NCBI GenBank assembly: GCA_023384105.1
Contig: JAHDXR010000003.1
Span: 1 to 64,000, forward strand
DNA: 64,000 nucleotides
Source: Hyphomonadaceae bacterium
GTDB lineage: Bacteria > Pseudomonadota > Alphaproteobacteria > Caulobacterales > Aquidulcibacteraceae
Direction of reading: 5' to 3'
The position numbers were made by a program, and so were the translations under genes. The notes under the pieces were generated by a model, which saw only the letters and a program-made list of their open reading frames with translations, was not told the DNA's origin and did not search any database. This document shows, piece after piece, positions 52,990-62,322 of the stretch; within the stretch, counting starts at the first letter, position 1; every line of letters starts with the position of its first letter.

Positions 52990-53724
52990 ATGATCCGGGT
53001 CGGCATCGGCGGATGGAACTACGATCCGTGGCGGGAGACGTTCTACCCGGCGGATCTGCCCAAGGCGAAAGAACTCGAATATGCGAGCCGCCAGGTTACG
53101 TCGATCGAGATCAACGCCACCTTCTATCGCACGCAGAGCGCGGCTTCGTTCAAAAAGTGGGCGGCGGCGACGCCGGACGATTTCATGTTCTCGGTCAAGG
53201 CGCCGCGCGCGGCGGTGCAGCGCAAGGACCTGCGCGAGGCGGCGCAATCGATCGAGTGGTTCTTCAACAGCGGCGTCGGCGAGCTGGGCGCGAAGCTCGG
53301 GCCGATCTTCTACCAGATGGCGCCCTACAAGAAGTTCGATGCGGCGGAGATGGAGGCGTACTTCGATCTTCTCCCGGAAAAGCTCGGCAAGCTGAGGCTT
53401 CGCCACGCGATCGAAGTGCGGCACGCGAGCTTCGCCTGCGACGCGTTCATGGCCATGGCGCGCGAGCGCAACGTCGCGGTGGCGACGGTGGAGTCGGAGA
53501 AGCACCCGCTGATCGCGGCGCCGACCGCCGATTTCGCTTATGCGCGGCTGGAGCTGACGCAGGCCGACGAGCCGACAGGATATCCCAAGCCGGCGCTGAA
53601 GAAATGGGCGAAGACTGCACGCGACTGGGAGAAATCCGGCGACGTGTTTCTCTACTTCATCAGCGGCGCCAAGGAACGTAATCCAGCCGCGGCGCGGGCG
53701 ATGTTGCAGATGCTAGGGGCATGA
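52990..53724 (+). CDS. DUF72-family protein
   Basis: A 244-aa TIM-barrel-like protein: [17 protein letters not shown] start, [21 protein letters not shown], and AIEVRHASF are the family landmarks. The biochemical function is not established. The start is ATG 52990. It ends four bases before upp. Confidence 0.85.
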   Translation: MIRVGIGGWNYDPWRETFYPADLPKAKELEYASRQVTSIEINATFYRTQSAASFKKWAAATPDDFMFSVKAPRAAVQRKDLREAAQSIEWFFNSGVGELGAKLGPIFYQMAPYKKFDAAEMEAYFDLLPEKLGKLRLRHAIEVRHASFACDAFMAMARERNVAVATVESEKHPLIAAPTADFAYARLELTQADEPTGYPKPALKKWAKTARDWEKSGDVFLYFISGAKERNPAAARAMLQMLGA

Positions 53725-53728
53725 ACAG

Positions 53729-54355
53729 GTGAAGCTTACAGTCGTCGACCACCCGCTGGTGCAGCACAAGCTCACGATCCTGCGCGACAGGCGCACGTCC
53801 ACGCGCTCGTTCCGGGAGCTGTTGCGCGAGCTCGCGATCCTGCTCTGCTACGAGGTGACGCGCGACCTGCCGCTTGAGCCCGTCGCTATCGAGACGCCGG
53901 TGGCGCCGATGCAGGGCATGCAGCTCGCCGGCAAGAAGCTGGTGTTCGCACCGATCCTGCGCGCGGGCATGGGGCTGCTGGACGGCGTGCTCGAACTCGT
54001 GCCGGCTGCGCGCGTCGCCCATATCGGCCTCTATCGCGACCCCGAAACGCTGAAGGCGGTGCAGTACTATTTCAAGGCGCCTGTCGATGTCGGCGAACGC
54101 CTGGTGATCATCATCGATCCGATGCTGGCGACGGGCCATACCGCGGTGGCGGCCGTCGATCTGTTGAAGGCGCGCGGCGTGAAGAACATCCGCTTCGTCT
54201 GCGTCGTCGCCGCGCCGGAGGGCGTGGCCGAGCTTCAGGCGTATCATCCGGACGTGCCGATCTGGACCGCCTCGCTCGACGAACGGCTCAACGACCACAG
54301 CTACATCGTCCCCGGCCTCGGCGACGCGGGCGACCGGATTTACGGGACGAAATAG
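53729..54355 (+). CDS. upp: Uracil phosphoribosyltransferase
   Basis: A 208-aa salvage enzyme making UMP from uracil and [13 protein letters not shown] start, [15 protein letters not shown], the PRPP motif [13 protein letters not shown] (near residue 128), and the uracil-binding end [17 protein letters not shown]. The start is GTG, positioned after AGGGGC. Confidence 0.95.
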   Translation: MKLTVVDHPLVQHKLTILRDRRTSTRSFRELLRELAILLCYEVTRDLPLEPVAIETPVAPMQGMQLAGKKLVFAPILRAGMGLLDGVLELVPAARVAHIGLYRDPETLKAVQYYFKAPVDVGERLVIIIDPMLATGHTAVAAVDLLKARGVKNIRFVCVVAAPEGVAELQAYHPDVPIWTASLDERLNDHSYIVPGLGDAGDRIYGTK

Positions 54356-54358
54356 CGC

Positions 54359-55414
54359 TCAGCGCAGGCCGGCGTTGATCTTCTCAAGCGCGCTGAGCGG
54401 CGGAATCAGATCGGCGTCGGTGAGCTTGTTCAGCGGCGTGTCGGCCGTGCTCAAGCCGTCGTGCAGATCGCGCGCGGCCGGATCGACGAACAACAGGCCG
54501 GTGACGATCTCGCCCTCGGCCGCCTTGCGCGCGAGATAGGCGAGCGCGGCGTTGCGGTCGGACGGATCGTAATCGTCCTCGAGCTTGCGCAGGCGCAGAA
54601 TCGAGCCGTCGTGCTGCACCACTTCCTTCAGTTCGCCCGGCGCGTATTCGGCGCGGATCGGCGCGCGCGGGCTGATCACGTCCATGCGGTTCACGGCTTC
54701 GTTGTGGGCGCGGATATAGTCGAAGCTCTTGGTCGAGCCGACGTGGTTGTTGAAGGCGACGCAGGGGCTCAGCACATCGAGAATGGCCGCGCCCTTGTGG
54801 CTGAGCGCGCCTTTGATCAACGGCACCAGCTGCGTCTTGTCGCCGGAGAACGAGCGGCCGACATAGGTGGCGCCGAGCTGCAGCGCCAGCATGACCAGAT
54901 CGATCGGGCTGTCCTTGTTCTCGGCGCCCTTCTTGGCCTTCGAGCCCTTGTCGGACGTAGCGGAGAACTGGCCCTTGGTGAGGCCGTACACGCCGTTGTT
55001 CTCGACGATGTAGGTCATGTTCACGCCGCGGCGCACCGCGTGTGCGAACTGGCCGAGACCGATCGAGGCGGAGTCGCCGTCGCCCGAGACGCCGAGATAG
55101 ATCAGATCCTTGGACGCGATGTTCGCGCCCGTCAGCACCGACGGCATGCGGCCATGCACGGCGTTGAAGCCATGCGCGGGGCTGACGAAATAGTCCGGCG
55201 TCTTCGACGAACAGCCGATGCCGGAGAACTTCGCCAGCCGATGCGGCGCGAGATTGATCTCGAAACAGGCCTGGATGATCGCGGCGCTGATCGAATCGTG
55301 GCCGCAGCCGGCGCAGAGCGTGGAGATGCGGCCCTCATAGTCGCGCCGGGTGAAGCCCAGCGCGTTCTTCTCGAGCGAGGGGTGATGCAGCGGCGGCTTG
55401 GCGATGTAGGTCAT
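54359..55414 (-). CDS. korB: 2-oxoacid:ferredoxin oxidoreductase beta subunit
   Basis: A 351-aa TPP-binding subunit. LCAGCGHDSI carries the iron-sulfur cysteines, GIGCSSKTP and SGDGDSASIGLGQF the thiamine-pyrophosphate motif, and ENNGVYGLTKGQ. With the alpha subunit it oxidatively decarboxylates a 2-oxoacid, probably 2-oxoglutarate, to acyl-CoA with reduced ferredoxin. A toxin-antitoxin pair separates it from korA. It starts 7 bases after the toxin stop, so it depends on read-through or a TA promoter. Confidence 0.9.
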   Translation of the reverse strand: MTYIAKPPLHHPSLEKNALGFTRRDYEGRISTLCAGCGHDSISAAIIQACFEINLAPHRLAKFSGIGCSSKTPDYFVSPAHGFNAVHGRMPSVLTGANIASKDLIYLGVSGDGDSASIGLGQFAHAVRRGVNMTYIVENNGVYGLTKGQFSATSDKGSKAKKGAENKDSPIDLVMLALQLGATYVGRSFSGDKTQLVPLIKGALSHKGAAILDVLSPCVAFNNHVGSTKSFDYIRAHNEAVNRMDVISPRAPIRAEYAPGELKEVVQHDGSILRLRKLEDDYDPSDRNAALAYLARKAAEGEIVTGLLFVDPAARDLHDGLSTADTPLNKLTDADLIPPLSALEKINAGLR

Positions 55415-55421
55415 TCGGTGA

Positions 55422-55835
55422 TCAGCACTCCAGCACGCTTAGATAGCCCTGCTTGCCATACTCTAGCAATGCGGCGTCACGCGTGACGACTGTAAAGCCG
55501 TGCTCTCGCGCAGTCGCAGCGATAATGCGGTCGGCGGGATCTCCAGGGCGGAAGTTTGGCAGCTCGGATGAGGCGATAAGGACGTCAGGTGACATCTCGG
55601 CGAGCGCCGCGCCAGGCAGCCCCATCAGCCGCTCGAACCATCTGCGCGGCGTGAGATTGGAAATGAACCGGCCTTTCCTCGCCAGATTTCCAACCTCCCA
55701 GGCGGTGATCGGCGACACATAGGTTCCGATTCCGGCATTATGCGCCTTCAGCAAGGTCGCCTCCGCCTGTTCCGGAAGCTCGTCCGCCAGCAGCCAGATC
55801 GCGGCGCAGGTATCGAGCAGGTAAGGCGGCTTCAT
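55422..55835 (-). CDS. VapC-type PIN-domain toxin
   Basis: A 137-aa PIN-domain ribonuclease. Acidic active-site residues: LLDTCAAIWLL (first Asp), AWEVGNLA (Glu), DPADRIIAATA (Asp), and TRDAALL (Asp). The start at ATG 55835 overlaps the antitoxin stop (ATGA), a common type II arrangement. Targets of such toxins are tRNAs or rRNA; here unknown. Confidence 0.85.
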   Translation of the reverse strand: MKPPYLLDTCAAIWLLADELPEQAEATLLKAHNAGIGTYVSPITAWEVGNLARKGRFISNLTPRRWFERLMGLPGAALAEMSPDVLIASSELPNFRPGDPADRIIAATAREHGFTVVTRDAALLEYGKQGYLSVLEC

Positions 55836-56290
55836 CGCTTCCCGCGCAGGCCCCGTTCGATTATGTCCGCCTTGCGATCGAGGTTCGCTTCCCACTCAAC
55901 CAGTTCATCTTCGTCCAGAGCCGGCCGCGTAAGGTCCCAGCCCGGAGCGATCTTGAAGGTGCCTTTGAGCGCGCCGGCCATGGGGTGCTTTTTCACCGGC
56001 GCCCCGGCTTGATACGGCTCCTGCATCTCACGCACGCCTCGCTGCACGCCCAACATCCGCGCAAACGTCACGCTCTTGCCTTCGATATTCACCTGCTCGG
56101 TCTTGAAGCCAGCTTCGAGCCAGGCCTTCGCTTGGGCATGACCGGTCGCGTCGTTCGCCCACCAAGCCGCCCGACGATAGGCCGAAGCCGGCAGCGGCGT
56201 CTCAAGGACGCGTTCGATGTCGGCGAATGACATTCCCAGTCGATCCTGAGACTGCCCGGCGAGGAAGCGTTTGAGCGCCGCGTACTTCAT
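55832..56290 (-). CDS. Probable antitoxin, DUF7662-like N-domain fusion
   Basis: A 152-aa protein. The N half (1-85) reads MSFADIERVLETPLPASAYRRAAWWAND then AKAWLEAGFKTEQVN, the pattern I associate with DUF7662. The acidic C-tail (WDLTRPALDEDELVEWEANL) is likely the toxin-neutralising part. It is longer than usual VapB antitoxins (about 80 aa). A palindrome at 56302-56321 sits 11 bp upstream and is probably its own operator. Confidence 0.7.
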   Translation of the reverse strand: MKYAALKRFLAGQSQDRLGMSFADIERVLETPLPASAYRRAAWWANDATGHAQAKAWLEAGFKTEQVNIEGKSVTFARMLGVQRGVREMQEPYQAGAPVKKHPMAGALKGTFKIAPGWDLTRPALDEDELVEWEANLDRKADIIERGLRGKR

Positions 56291-56301
56291 ATCCTGCTTT
56301 A

Positions 56302-56321
56302 TATCCTACTATAATAGGATA
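56302..56321. promoter_or_regulatory. Palindromic operator of the toxin-antitoxin genes
   Basis: TATCCTA-CTATAA-TAGGATA is a perfect 7-bp inverted repeat, AT-rich in a GC-rich genome. ATCCTGC direct repeats flank it at 56291 and 56321. The TATAA core may be the -10 box. Autoregulation is inferred. Confidence 0.75.
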
Positions 56322-56355
56322 TCCTGCGCTATACGTCAAGTATTCCTATGACCGC

Positions 56356-58188
56356 CTATTCCGCATTCTCCCGCAGCGCGGCCTGGGCGGCTTGCAGCTT
56401 TTCGGTGATGTCCTTGATGATGAAGCGCGCGGTGATCGGCGTGCCGTCATAGTGGCGCACCGAGACCAGCCGCGCCGGGTGCACGCCGCCTTCGTTGACC
56501 AGAAGCGACTTCAGCTGCGCGTCGCGGTTCTGCTCCACCACGAACACCTGCTCGTGCTCGCGGATGAACTCGAACACCTCGTCGCTGAACGGGAAGGCGC
56601 GGACCCGCATGGCGTCGAGATGGACGCCGTTCTTCTCCAGCGCATGCAGCGCCTCGGCCATCGCCGGATCGGTGGAGCCGATATAGATCACGCCGTCCGG
56701 CGTGCGTCGGCTGGCGTTCTTGCGGATCGGCGCCGGCACATGGGCCTTCATCGTCTCCCATTTGCGCAGTAGGCGCTCCATGCCCTCGGTGTAGTCCTCG
56801 CCGCGTTCGGAATAGCGCGCGTCCTTGTCGTGGCTGGAGCCGCGGGTGAAGTAGCTGCCCTTGGTCGGGTGCGTGCCGGGATAGGTGCGGTACGGCACCG
56901 CGTCGCCATCGACGTCGCGGTAGCGGCCGAACGGCACGCCCTGCTCCAGGTGCTCGTAGGTCAGCACCTTGCCGCGATTGAGCTTGCGCGTAGCGTCCCA
57001 CTTGAACGGCTCGGTCAGCCATTCCTGCATGCCGATGTCGAGCTCCAGCATCACGAACACGGTGGTCTGGAAGAAGTCGGCCAGATCGAACGACTGCGCC
57101 GCAAACTCGAACGCCTCGGTCGGATTGGCGGGGAACAGCATCGGATGCTTGGTGTCGCCGTGGCTGGCGTAGGCCGCCAGCAGCAGATCCGATTGCTGCG
57201 TGCGCGTCGGCATGCCGGTGGAGGGTCCGCCGCGCTGTACGTCAAAGATCACCGCCGGAATCTCGGCGTAGTACGAGAAGCCGACGAACTCGTTCATCAG
57301 CGAGATGCCCGGCCCCGAAGTGCAGGTGAAGGCGCGCGAGCCGGCCCAGCCGGCGCCCATCACCATGCCGATCGAAGCGATCTCGTCTTCGGCCTGGACG
57401 ATGGCGAACTTGTTCTTGCCCTCGCCATCCTTGCGCAGCGCGTTGCAGTACTTCTGGAACGACTCCGCCAGCGAGGTCGACGGCGTGATCGGATACCAGG
57501 CGCAGAACGTGGCCCCGCCATAGACGGCGCCGAGCGCCGCGGCGTCGTTGCCTTCGGCGAAGATGCGGTCGCCGACCTTGTCGGCGCGCTTCACCTTGAG
57601 GCCGATCGGCGCAAGGTTGGCTTCGGCGTAGGCGCGGCCGATGTCGAACGCCTTGAAGTTCGGCGCGGTCAGCTTGTCCTTGCCCTTGAACTCCTCGGCG
57701 AGCAGCTGCTTCACCACCTCGGTTTCAAAGCCCAGCAGCTGCGCCAGCACGCCGACATAGCAGATGTTCTTGAACAGCTGCCGCTCGCGCGGATTGGCGA
57801 ACTCGGCGGCGATCAGCTCGGTCAGCGGCGCGCCGATGACGGTGATGTCGTCGCGAAACTTCGAGGTGGGCAGCGGCTTGGAGGAATCGTAGAGCAGATA
57901 GCCCCCCGGCATGATCTCCTTCACGTCGCCGTCCCAGGTCTGCGGATTCATCGCGATCATGAAGTCGACGCCGCCGCGGCGGCCGAGCCAGCCGGCTTCG
58001 GAGACGCGCACCTCGTACCAGGTCGGCAGCCCCTGGATGTTCGACGGGAAGATGTTGCGCGCGCCCACCGGCACGCCCATGCGCAGGATCGCCTTGGCGA
58101 ACAGGCCGTTCGCGCTGGCCGATCCCGAACCGTTTACGTTGGCGAACTTGACGACAAAATCGTTCGTAGCGGCGATCGGTTTCGTCAT
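56356..58188 (-). CDS. korA: 2-oxoacid:ferredoxin oxidoreductase alpha-gamma subunit
   Basis: A 610-aa fused gamma (about 1-200) and alpha subunit. GRRGGVDFMIAMNPQTW in the gamma part, then YPITPSTSLAE, EDEIASIGMVMGAGWAG, TCTSGPGISLM and QRGGPSTGMPTRTQQ for pyrophosphate and substrate binding, and EQNRDAQLKSLLV at the end. It pairs with korB. Such oxygen-tolerant enzymes operate beside or instead of 2-oxoglutarate dehydrogenase. Confidence 0.9.
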   Translation of the reverse strand: MTKPIAATNDFVVKFANVNGSGSASANGLFAKAILRMGVPVGARNIFPSNIQGLPTWYEVRVSEAGWLGRRGGVDFMIAMNPQTWDGDVKEIMPGGYLLYDSSKPLPTSKFRDDITVIGAPLTELIAAEFANPRERQLFKNICYVGVLAQLLGFETEVVKQLLAEEFKGKDKLTAPNFKAFDIGRAYAEANLAPIGLKVKRADKVGDRIFAEGNDAAALGAVYGGATFCAWYPITPSTSLAESFQKYCNALRKDGEGKNKFAIVQAEDEIASIGMVMGAGWAGSRAFTCTSGPGISLMNEFVGFSYYAEIPAVIFDVQRGGPSTGMPTRTQQSDLLLAAYASHGDTKHPMLFPANPTEAFEFAAQSFDLADFFQTTVFVMLELDIGMQEWLTEPFKWDATRKLNRGKVLTYEHLEQGVPFGRYRDVDGDAVPYRTYPGTHPTKGSYFTRGSSHDKDARYSERGEDYTEGMERLLRKWETMKAHVPAPIRKNASRRTPDGVIYIGSTDPAMAEALHALEKNGVHLDAMRVRAFPFSDEVFEFIREHEQVFVVEQNRDAQLKSLLVNEGGVHPARLVSVRHYDGTPITARFIIKDITEKLQAAQAALRENAE

Positions 58189-58317
58189 GAAAAGAGCGGT
58201 GCGCCTCTCAGCGTCGCGCCGGAGCGGACCGTCCGCCAGCCACGACCGGTTCCATCCTTAGCCGGTCAGGCCGGGCAAATGAAGTGCGGCATCGGCCCCT
58301 GGCGCTGCGTCACTACA

Positions 58318-59067
58318 TCAGGCCCATGGCGCGGACGGCGGGGTCTCGACCTGGCTCTCCGGCGGCGGCCGCTGGCCGCTGAACACCACGGCGGCGTTGC
58401 TGAAATCGCGCCGGTAGCGGTCAAGCCGGTCGAAGCCGATGGTGCGATAGCCCAGCACGGGCTCGACCACGACGAACTTGCCGCCGTCATGGCCGACCAC
58501 CAGCACGTAATGGTTCACCATGGCCGTGTCGGTCCATTCCGAGACCTGGGCCACGCGGGCGGCGATGAAGTTCGACGGCAGGCCCAGCACCGGCGCGTTG
58601 GCCCCCGGCAACGACCAGTTCTGCACATAGACCGAGGGCACGCGGATCGGCACAAGCACCGGGCGGCCGTTCTCCAGCTCGTGGATGATGTCTTCGCGCG
58701 TCAGCCGCACCGCGCTCGCGGTGAGGCCGTACTGCTGCGCGAGGTTCATCACCTCGGCGATGGAGTAGCCGTCGGGCCGCGCCGGCGCGTGCGCCGCAAA
58801 AATGGCGTCGCCGGTGACTGCGCCCTCGCCGCGCCAGTAATTGATGACGCTGGCGAGCACGTGCGCGCCGCAGGCGGCCGTGTCGGTCTGCCGGTCATGC
58901 GCCACCGGAAGCACCAGCGTTTCCGGCGGATCGACCGATCTGCCGAAAAACTCGAAGCTGTTGCTGGCGCTGCGTTGCGCGAACGCGTCCATGCTGGACA
59001 CGGGCGCGGTCGCGCAGGCCGCCAGCGCCAGCAACAGCGGCGCGACCAGTAGAGGCCGCGGCGACAT
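58318..59067 (-). CDS. C39-like cysteine peptidase, lipoprotein
   Basis: A 249-aa protein with a lipoprotein signal (LALAACATAP) and a C39-like fold. DTAACGAHVLASVINYW carries the catalytic Cys (near residue 65), and NHYVLVVGHDGGKFVVVEPVLG the catalytic His and Asp/Glu region. It resembles the PA2778 family, whose members pair with a small membrane protein. It is coupled to such a gene just upstream (TGATG overlap). Confidence 0.75.
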   Translation of the reverse strand: MSPRPLLVAPLLLALAACATAPVSSMDAFAQRSASNSFEFFGRSVDPPETLVLPVAHDRQTDTAACGAHVLASVINYWRGEGAVTGDAIFAAHAPARPDGYSIAEVMNLAQQYGLTASAVRLTREDIIHELENGRPVLVPIRVPSVYVQNWSLPGANAPVLGLPSNFIAARVAQVSEWTDTAMVNHYVLVVGHDGGKFVVVEPVLGYRTIGFDRLDRYRRDFSNAAVVFSGQRPPPESQVETPPSAPWA

Positions 59068-59384
59068 CAGTCGGCGGCAACCGCGACGACGACCACGAGC
59101 ACGATCAGACCGATCACCAGCCATTGGTTCTGCGTGAACTGGCCGGCATTGTACTGCGCGGCCTCTTCCGGCGTGATCGTCTGCACGGTGTAGCCGGCGG
59201 CCTGGTAGGCGGCGACGGCTTCAGCGTCCTGCGCCGAGAGGCCATAGCGCTGCAGTTCGTCGGTAGTGAACGTGCGGGCTTCCGCCGAACGGAACTGGGC
59301 GGGCTCCTGGGCGAGCGCGGCCGGCGCGGTTACCGAGGTGAAGGCGAGAGACAGCGCAAGCGCGGTCGCGAGACGGAATTTCAT
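59067..59384 (-). CDS. Small secreted protein with C-terminal membrane anchor
   Basis: A 105-aa protein. The signal peptide ends ALAQ, then a soluble part of about 50 residues (FTTDELQRYGLSAQDAEAV), then a C-terminal helix (WLVIGLIVLVVVVAVAAD). The layout matches PA2779-family proteins that accompany C39-like peptidases, so it may be a partner or substrate of the downstream gene. The function is unknown. Confidence 0.65.
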   Translation of the reverse strand: MKFRLATALALSLAFTSVTAPAALAQEPAQFRSAEARTFTTDELQRYGLSAQDAEAVAAYQAAGYTVQTITPEEAAQYNAGQFTQNQWLVIGLIVLVVVVAVAAD

Positions 59385-59590
59385 GGGAATCCCCTTCGGT
59401 TGCTCAAACGAATGGTGAGCGGCGCCGAAGCGGCCTACTGCGAGGTCGGTGCGCCGTCTTCTTGGCGACCGTCTGTTCTGGCGGCCGCGACATGCGCCCG
59501 AGAGCGCACAAACACACATTTCCCCCGCCGGCACGGAAAACTATGCCGGCAGCCCCGTATTGCAAGACGAATGAGACGGTAAAAGGTTCC

Positions 59591-61423
59591 CTACTCCGCC
59601 GCAACGGTTTCCGGCGCGCGCTTCGGCGAGGGGGTCGAGCCGCAGCCGGCGTGGGTCATCTCGAGATAGAAGTGCTGCATATCCCAGGCGCCGGTCGGGC
59701 AGCGCTCGGCGCAGAGGCCGCAATGCAGGCAGACGTCCTCGTCCTTCACCATGACGCGGCCGGTGGGGAGGGTTCCGGAGACGTAGAGATCCTGCGCGAG
59801 ATTGCGCGCGGGCGCCTTGAGCCGTTCGCGCAGCTCGGTCTCTTCGCCGTTCTCGGTGAAGGTGATGCAGTCCATCGGACAAATGTCGACGCAGGCGTCA
59901 CATTCGATGCAGAGCGGCGCCGAGAACACAGTCTGCACGTCGCAGTTCAGACAGCGGCGCGCCTCCTTGTAGCCCAGCAGCGGATCGAAGCCCTTTTCGA
60001 CCTCGACCTTCACATTTCGCAGCGCAACATCGGGCTCGACCATCGGCACGCGATAGCGATGGTCGAGCGACACGTCGTTGTCGTAGGCCCATTCGTGGAT
60101 GCCCATCTTGGTCGAGATCATCGACGTTCCGGGCGCGGGCCGCTGGCGGATGTCCTGGCCGTTGCAAAAGATATCGATCGACACCGCCGCATCGTGCCCG
60201 TGAGCCACCGCCCAGATGATGTTCTTCGGGCCGAACGCGGCGTCGCCGCCGAAGAATACGTTCGGGATCGAGGACTGGAACGTCACCGGATCCACCACCG
60301 GCATGTCCCACTTGTCGAACGCCATGCCAAGGTCGCGCTCGATCCAGGGGAAGGCGTTCTCCTGGCCGACGGCCATCAGCACGTCGTCGCACGCATAGTG
60401 CACGTCCGGCTCGCCGGTGGGCTCCAGCTTGCGCCGCCCGTCCTTCTCCACCCAATGCATCTTGGTGAACCAGACGCCGGTGAGCTTGCCGTTTTCGTGC
60501 GTGAGCTCGCGCGGGTTGAGGAAATTGATGATCGGGATGCCCTCGTGCATCGCGTCTTCTTTTTCCCACGGGCTCGCTTTCATCTCGTCGAAGCCCGAGC
60601 GCACGATCACCTTCACGTCCTCGCCGCCGAGGCGGCGCGAGGTGCGGCAGCAATCCATCGCCGTATTGCCGCCGCCCAGCACAATGACGCGCTTGCCGAT
60701 CTTGTTGATGTGCTCGAACGAGACGTTGGACAGCCAATCGATGCCGATATGCACGTTGGCCGCCGCTTCCGCCTGGCCCGGCAGCTTGAGATCGCGGCCG
60801 CGCGGCGCGCCGGTGCCGACGAACACCGCGTCCCAGCCCTGCGCCAGCAGCTCCTTCAGCGAGTTCACGCGCGTCTTGAAATGCGTGACCGGCCCGTAGC
60901 GCAGAATGTAGCCGACCTCCTCGTCGATCACGCTTTCCGGCAGGCGGAAGCGCGGAATCTGCGTGCGGATCATGCCGCCGCCCTTGGGTTCGGCGTCGTA
61001 GATGTGCACGTCGTAGCCGAGCGGCAGCAGGTCGCGCGCCACCGTCAGCGATGCCGGGCCGGCGCCGACGCAGACCACGCGCTTGCCGTTCTTCTTCGCG
61101 GCTTTCGGCGGCAGCAGCGCTTCGACGTCGCTCTTGTTGTCGGCGGCGACGCGCTTCAGCCGGCAGATCGCCACCGGCTCCGGCTTCTCCGCCGTCTCTT
61201 CGACGCGGCCGCGCCGGCATGCCGGTTCGCACGGACGATCGCACGTGCGGCCGAGGATTCCCGGAAACACGTTCGACTTCCAATTGATCATGTACGCGTC
61301 GGTGTAGCGCTGCGCGGCGATCAGCCGGATGTATTCCGGCACCGGCGTATGCGCGGGACAGGCCCACTGGCAGTCCACGACCTTGTGGAAATAGTCCGGA
61401 TTGCGAATGTCAGTGGGCTTCAA
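59591..61423 (-). CDS. GltD-like FAD/NAD(P) oxidoreductase with ferredoxin domains (KorC/BzdV-like)
   Basis: A 610-aa electron-transfer protein. The N-terminal iron-sulfur region has CQWACPAHTPVPEYI and CDRPCEPACRRG. Two dinucleotide folds follow (VVCVGAGPASLTVARDL; VIVLGGGNTAMDCCRT), then GGDAAFGPKNIIWAVAHG. The C-terminal ferredoxin domain has CIECDACVDICPMDC and CLHCGLCAERCPTGA. It likely moves electrons between ferredoxin from KorAB and NAD(P). The start is inferred as TTG 61423 after GGGAGAGAGG. Confidence 0.82.
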   Translation of the reverse strand: MKPTDIRNPDYFHKVVDCQWACPAHTPVPEYIRLIAAQRYTDAYMINWKSNVFPGILGRTCDRPCEPACRRGRVEETAEKPEPVAICRLKRVAADNKSDVEALLPPKAAKKNGKRVVCVGAGPASLTVARDLLPLGYDVHIYDAEPKGGGMIRTQIPRFRLPESVIDEEVGYILRYGPVTHFKTRVNSLKELLAQGWDAVFVGTGAPRGRDLKLPGQAEAAANVHIGIDWLSNVSFEHINKIGKRVIVLGGGNTAMDCCRTSRRLGGEDVKVIVRSGFDEMKASPWEKEDAMHEGIPIINFLNPRELTHENGKLTGVWFTKMHWVEKDGRRKLEPTGEPDVHYACDDVLMAVGQENAFPWIERDLGMAFDKWDMPVVDPVTFQSSIPNVFFGGDAAFGPKNIIWAVAHGHDAAVSIDIFCNGQDIRQRPAPGTSMISTKMGIHEWAYDNDVSLDHRYRVPMVEPDVALRNVKVEVEKGFDPLLGYKEARRCLNCDVQTVFSAPLCIECDACVDICPMDCITFTENGEETELRERLKAPARNLAQDLYVSGTLPTGRVMVKDEDVCLHCGLCAERCPTGAWDMQHFYLEMTHAGCGSTPSPKRAPETVAAE

Positions 61424-61491
61424 GGCGCCTCTCTCCCTAGAGGGATGCAGCCTAGCCGCCCGCGCGCACCGCGCAAGCGCCGAGCGGCGCG

Positions 61492-62178
61492 CTACACGAT
61501 CATGAAGCGGAGCGTCGGCAGTCCCGCGACGCCGCACTCGACCTTATCGCCCGGCTTGACCGGGCCGACGCCGGCCGGCGTGCCGGTAAAGATCAAGTCG
61601 CCCGGCTGCAGCGTCCACGAGCGCGACAAATGCGCGATAATTTCCGGCGCGCTCCAGATCATGTCGGCAAGATCGGCGTCCTGCTTGGTCTCGCCGTTCA
61701 CGGCGAGCCAGATGCGGCCCTCGCCCAGATGCGAACCACTCGCGACAGGGACGATCTCACCGATCGGCGCGGAATTGTCGAACGCCTTGGCCGCATCCCA
61801 CGGCGCGCCGCCTTTCTTGGCTTCGGCCTGGCGATCGCGGCGCGTGAGGTCGACGCCCACCGCGTAACCCCAAACGCCGTCGAGCGCCTTGTCCGCCGGG
61901 ATGTCCGCGCCGCCCTTGCCGAGTGCGAGCACCAGCTCGACCTCGAAGTGCAGGTTCGCCGTGTTCGCCGCGTACGGAATGGCCGCGCCGTTGGCGACGA
62001 CGGCGTCCGCCGGCTTGGTGAAGAAGATCGGCGGCTCGCTCTTGGGATCGTTGCCCATCTCGCGGACATGGTCGGCATAGTTGCGGCCGACGCAGAAAAT
62101 GCGGCGGACGGGGAACTTCGCGGCGGCGCCGTGGACGGCGACGGCGGGCTGGGCGGGCGGATCGATCACGTAGCTCAT
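61492..62178 (-). CDS. FAH-family acylpyruvase-like hydrolase
   Basis: A 228-aa protein of the short FAH type: FCVGRNYADHVREMGN near residue 29, LHFEVELVLALGKGG (metal ligands), WGYAVGVDLTRRD, and LIFTGTPAGVGPVKPGD. Fits fumarylpyruvate hydrolase or oxaloacetate decarboxylase-like enzymes. The start is ATG 62178. Confidence 0.85.
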   Translation of the reverse strand: MSYVIDPPAQPAVAVHGAAAKFPVRRIFCVGRNYADHVREMGNDPKSEPPIFFTKPADAVVANGAAIPYAANTANLHFEVELVLALGKGGADIPADKALDGVWGYAVGVDLTRRDRQAEAKKGGAPWDAAKAFDNSAPIGEIVPVASGSHLGEGRIWLAVNGETKQDADLADMIWSAPEIIAHLSRSWTLQPGDLIFTGTPAGVGPVKPGDKVECGVAGLPTLRFMIV

Positions 62179-62322
62179 GGGGCACGCTTTGAGCACGCGC
62201 GCGGAGCGGCTGCAAACTCTCTCCAAGGGGGAATTTGCGGCGCCTTCGCGAACGCAAACCCTTGCAACGAACGCCCGGCTGCCGGACGCTCTGCCGCCTA
62301 TCGCGTGAGGGGCGGCGCCAAC

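Noticed and set aside
56830-61867. Very long plus-strand open frames (740 and 801 codons) opposite korA, the C39 peptidase and the GltD-like gene
   Set aside because: They are antisense to well-supported genes, rich in Arg, His and Ala, lack any domain and arise from high GC content.
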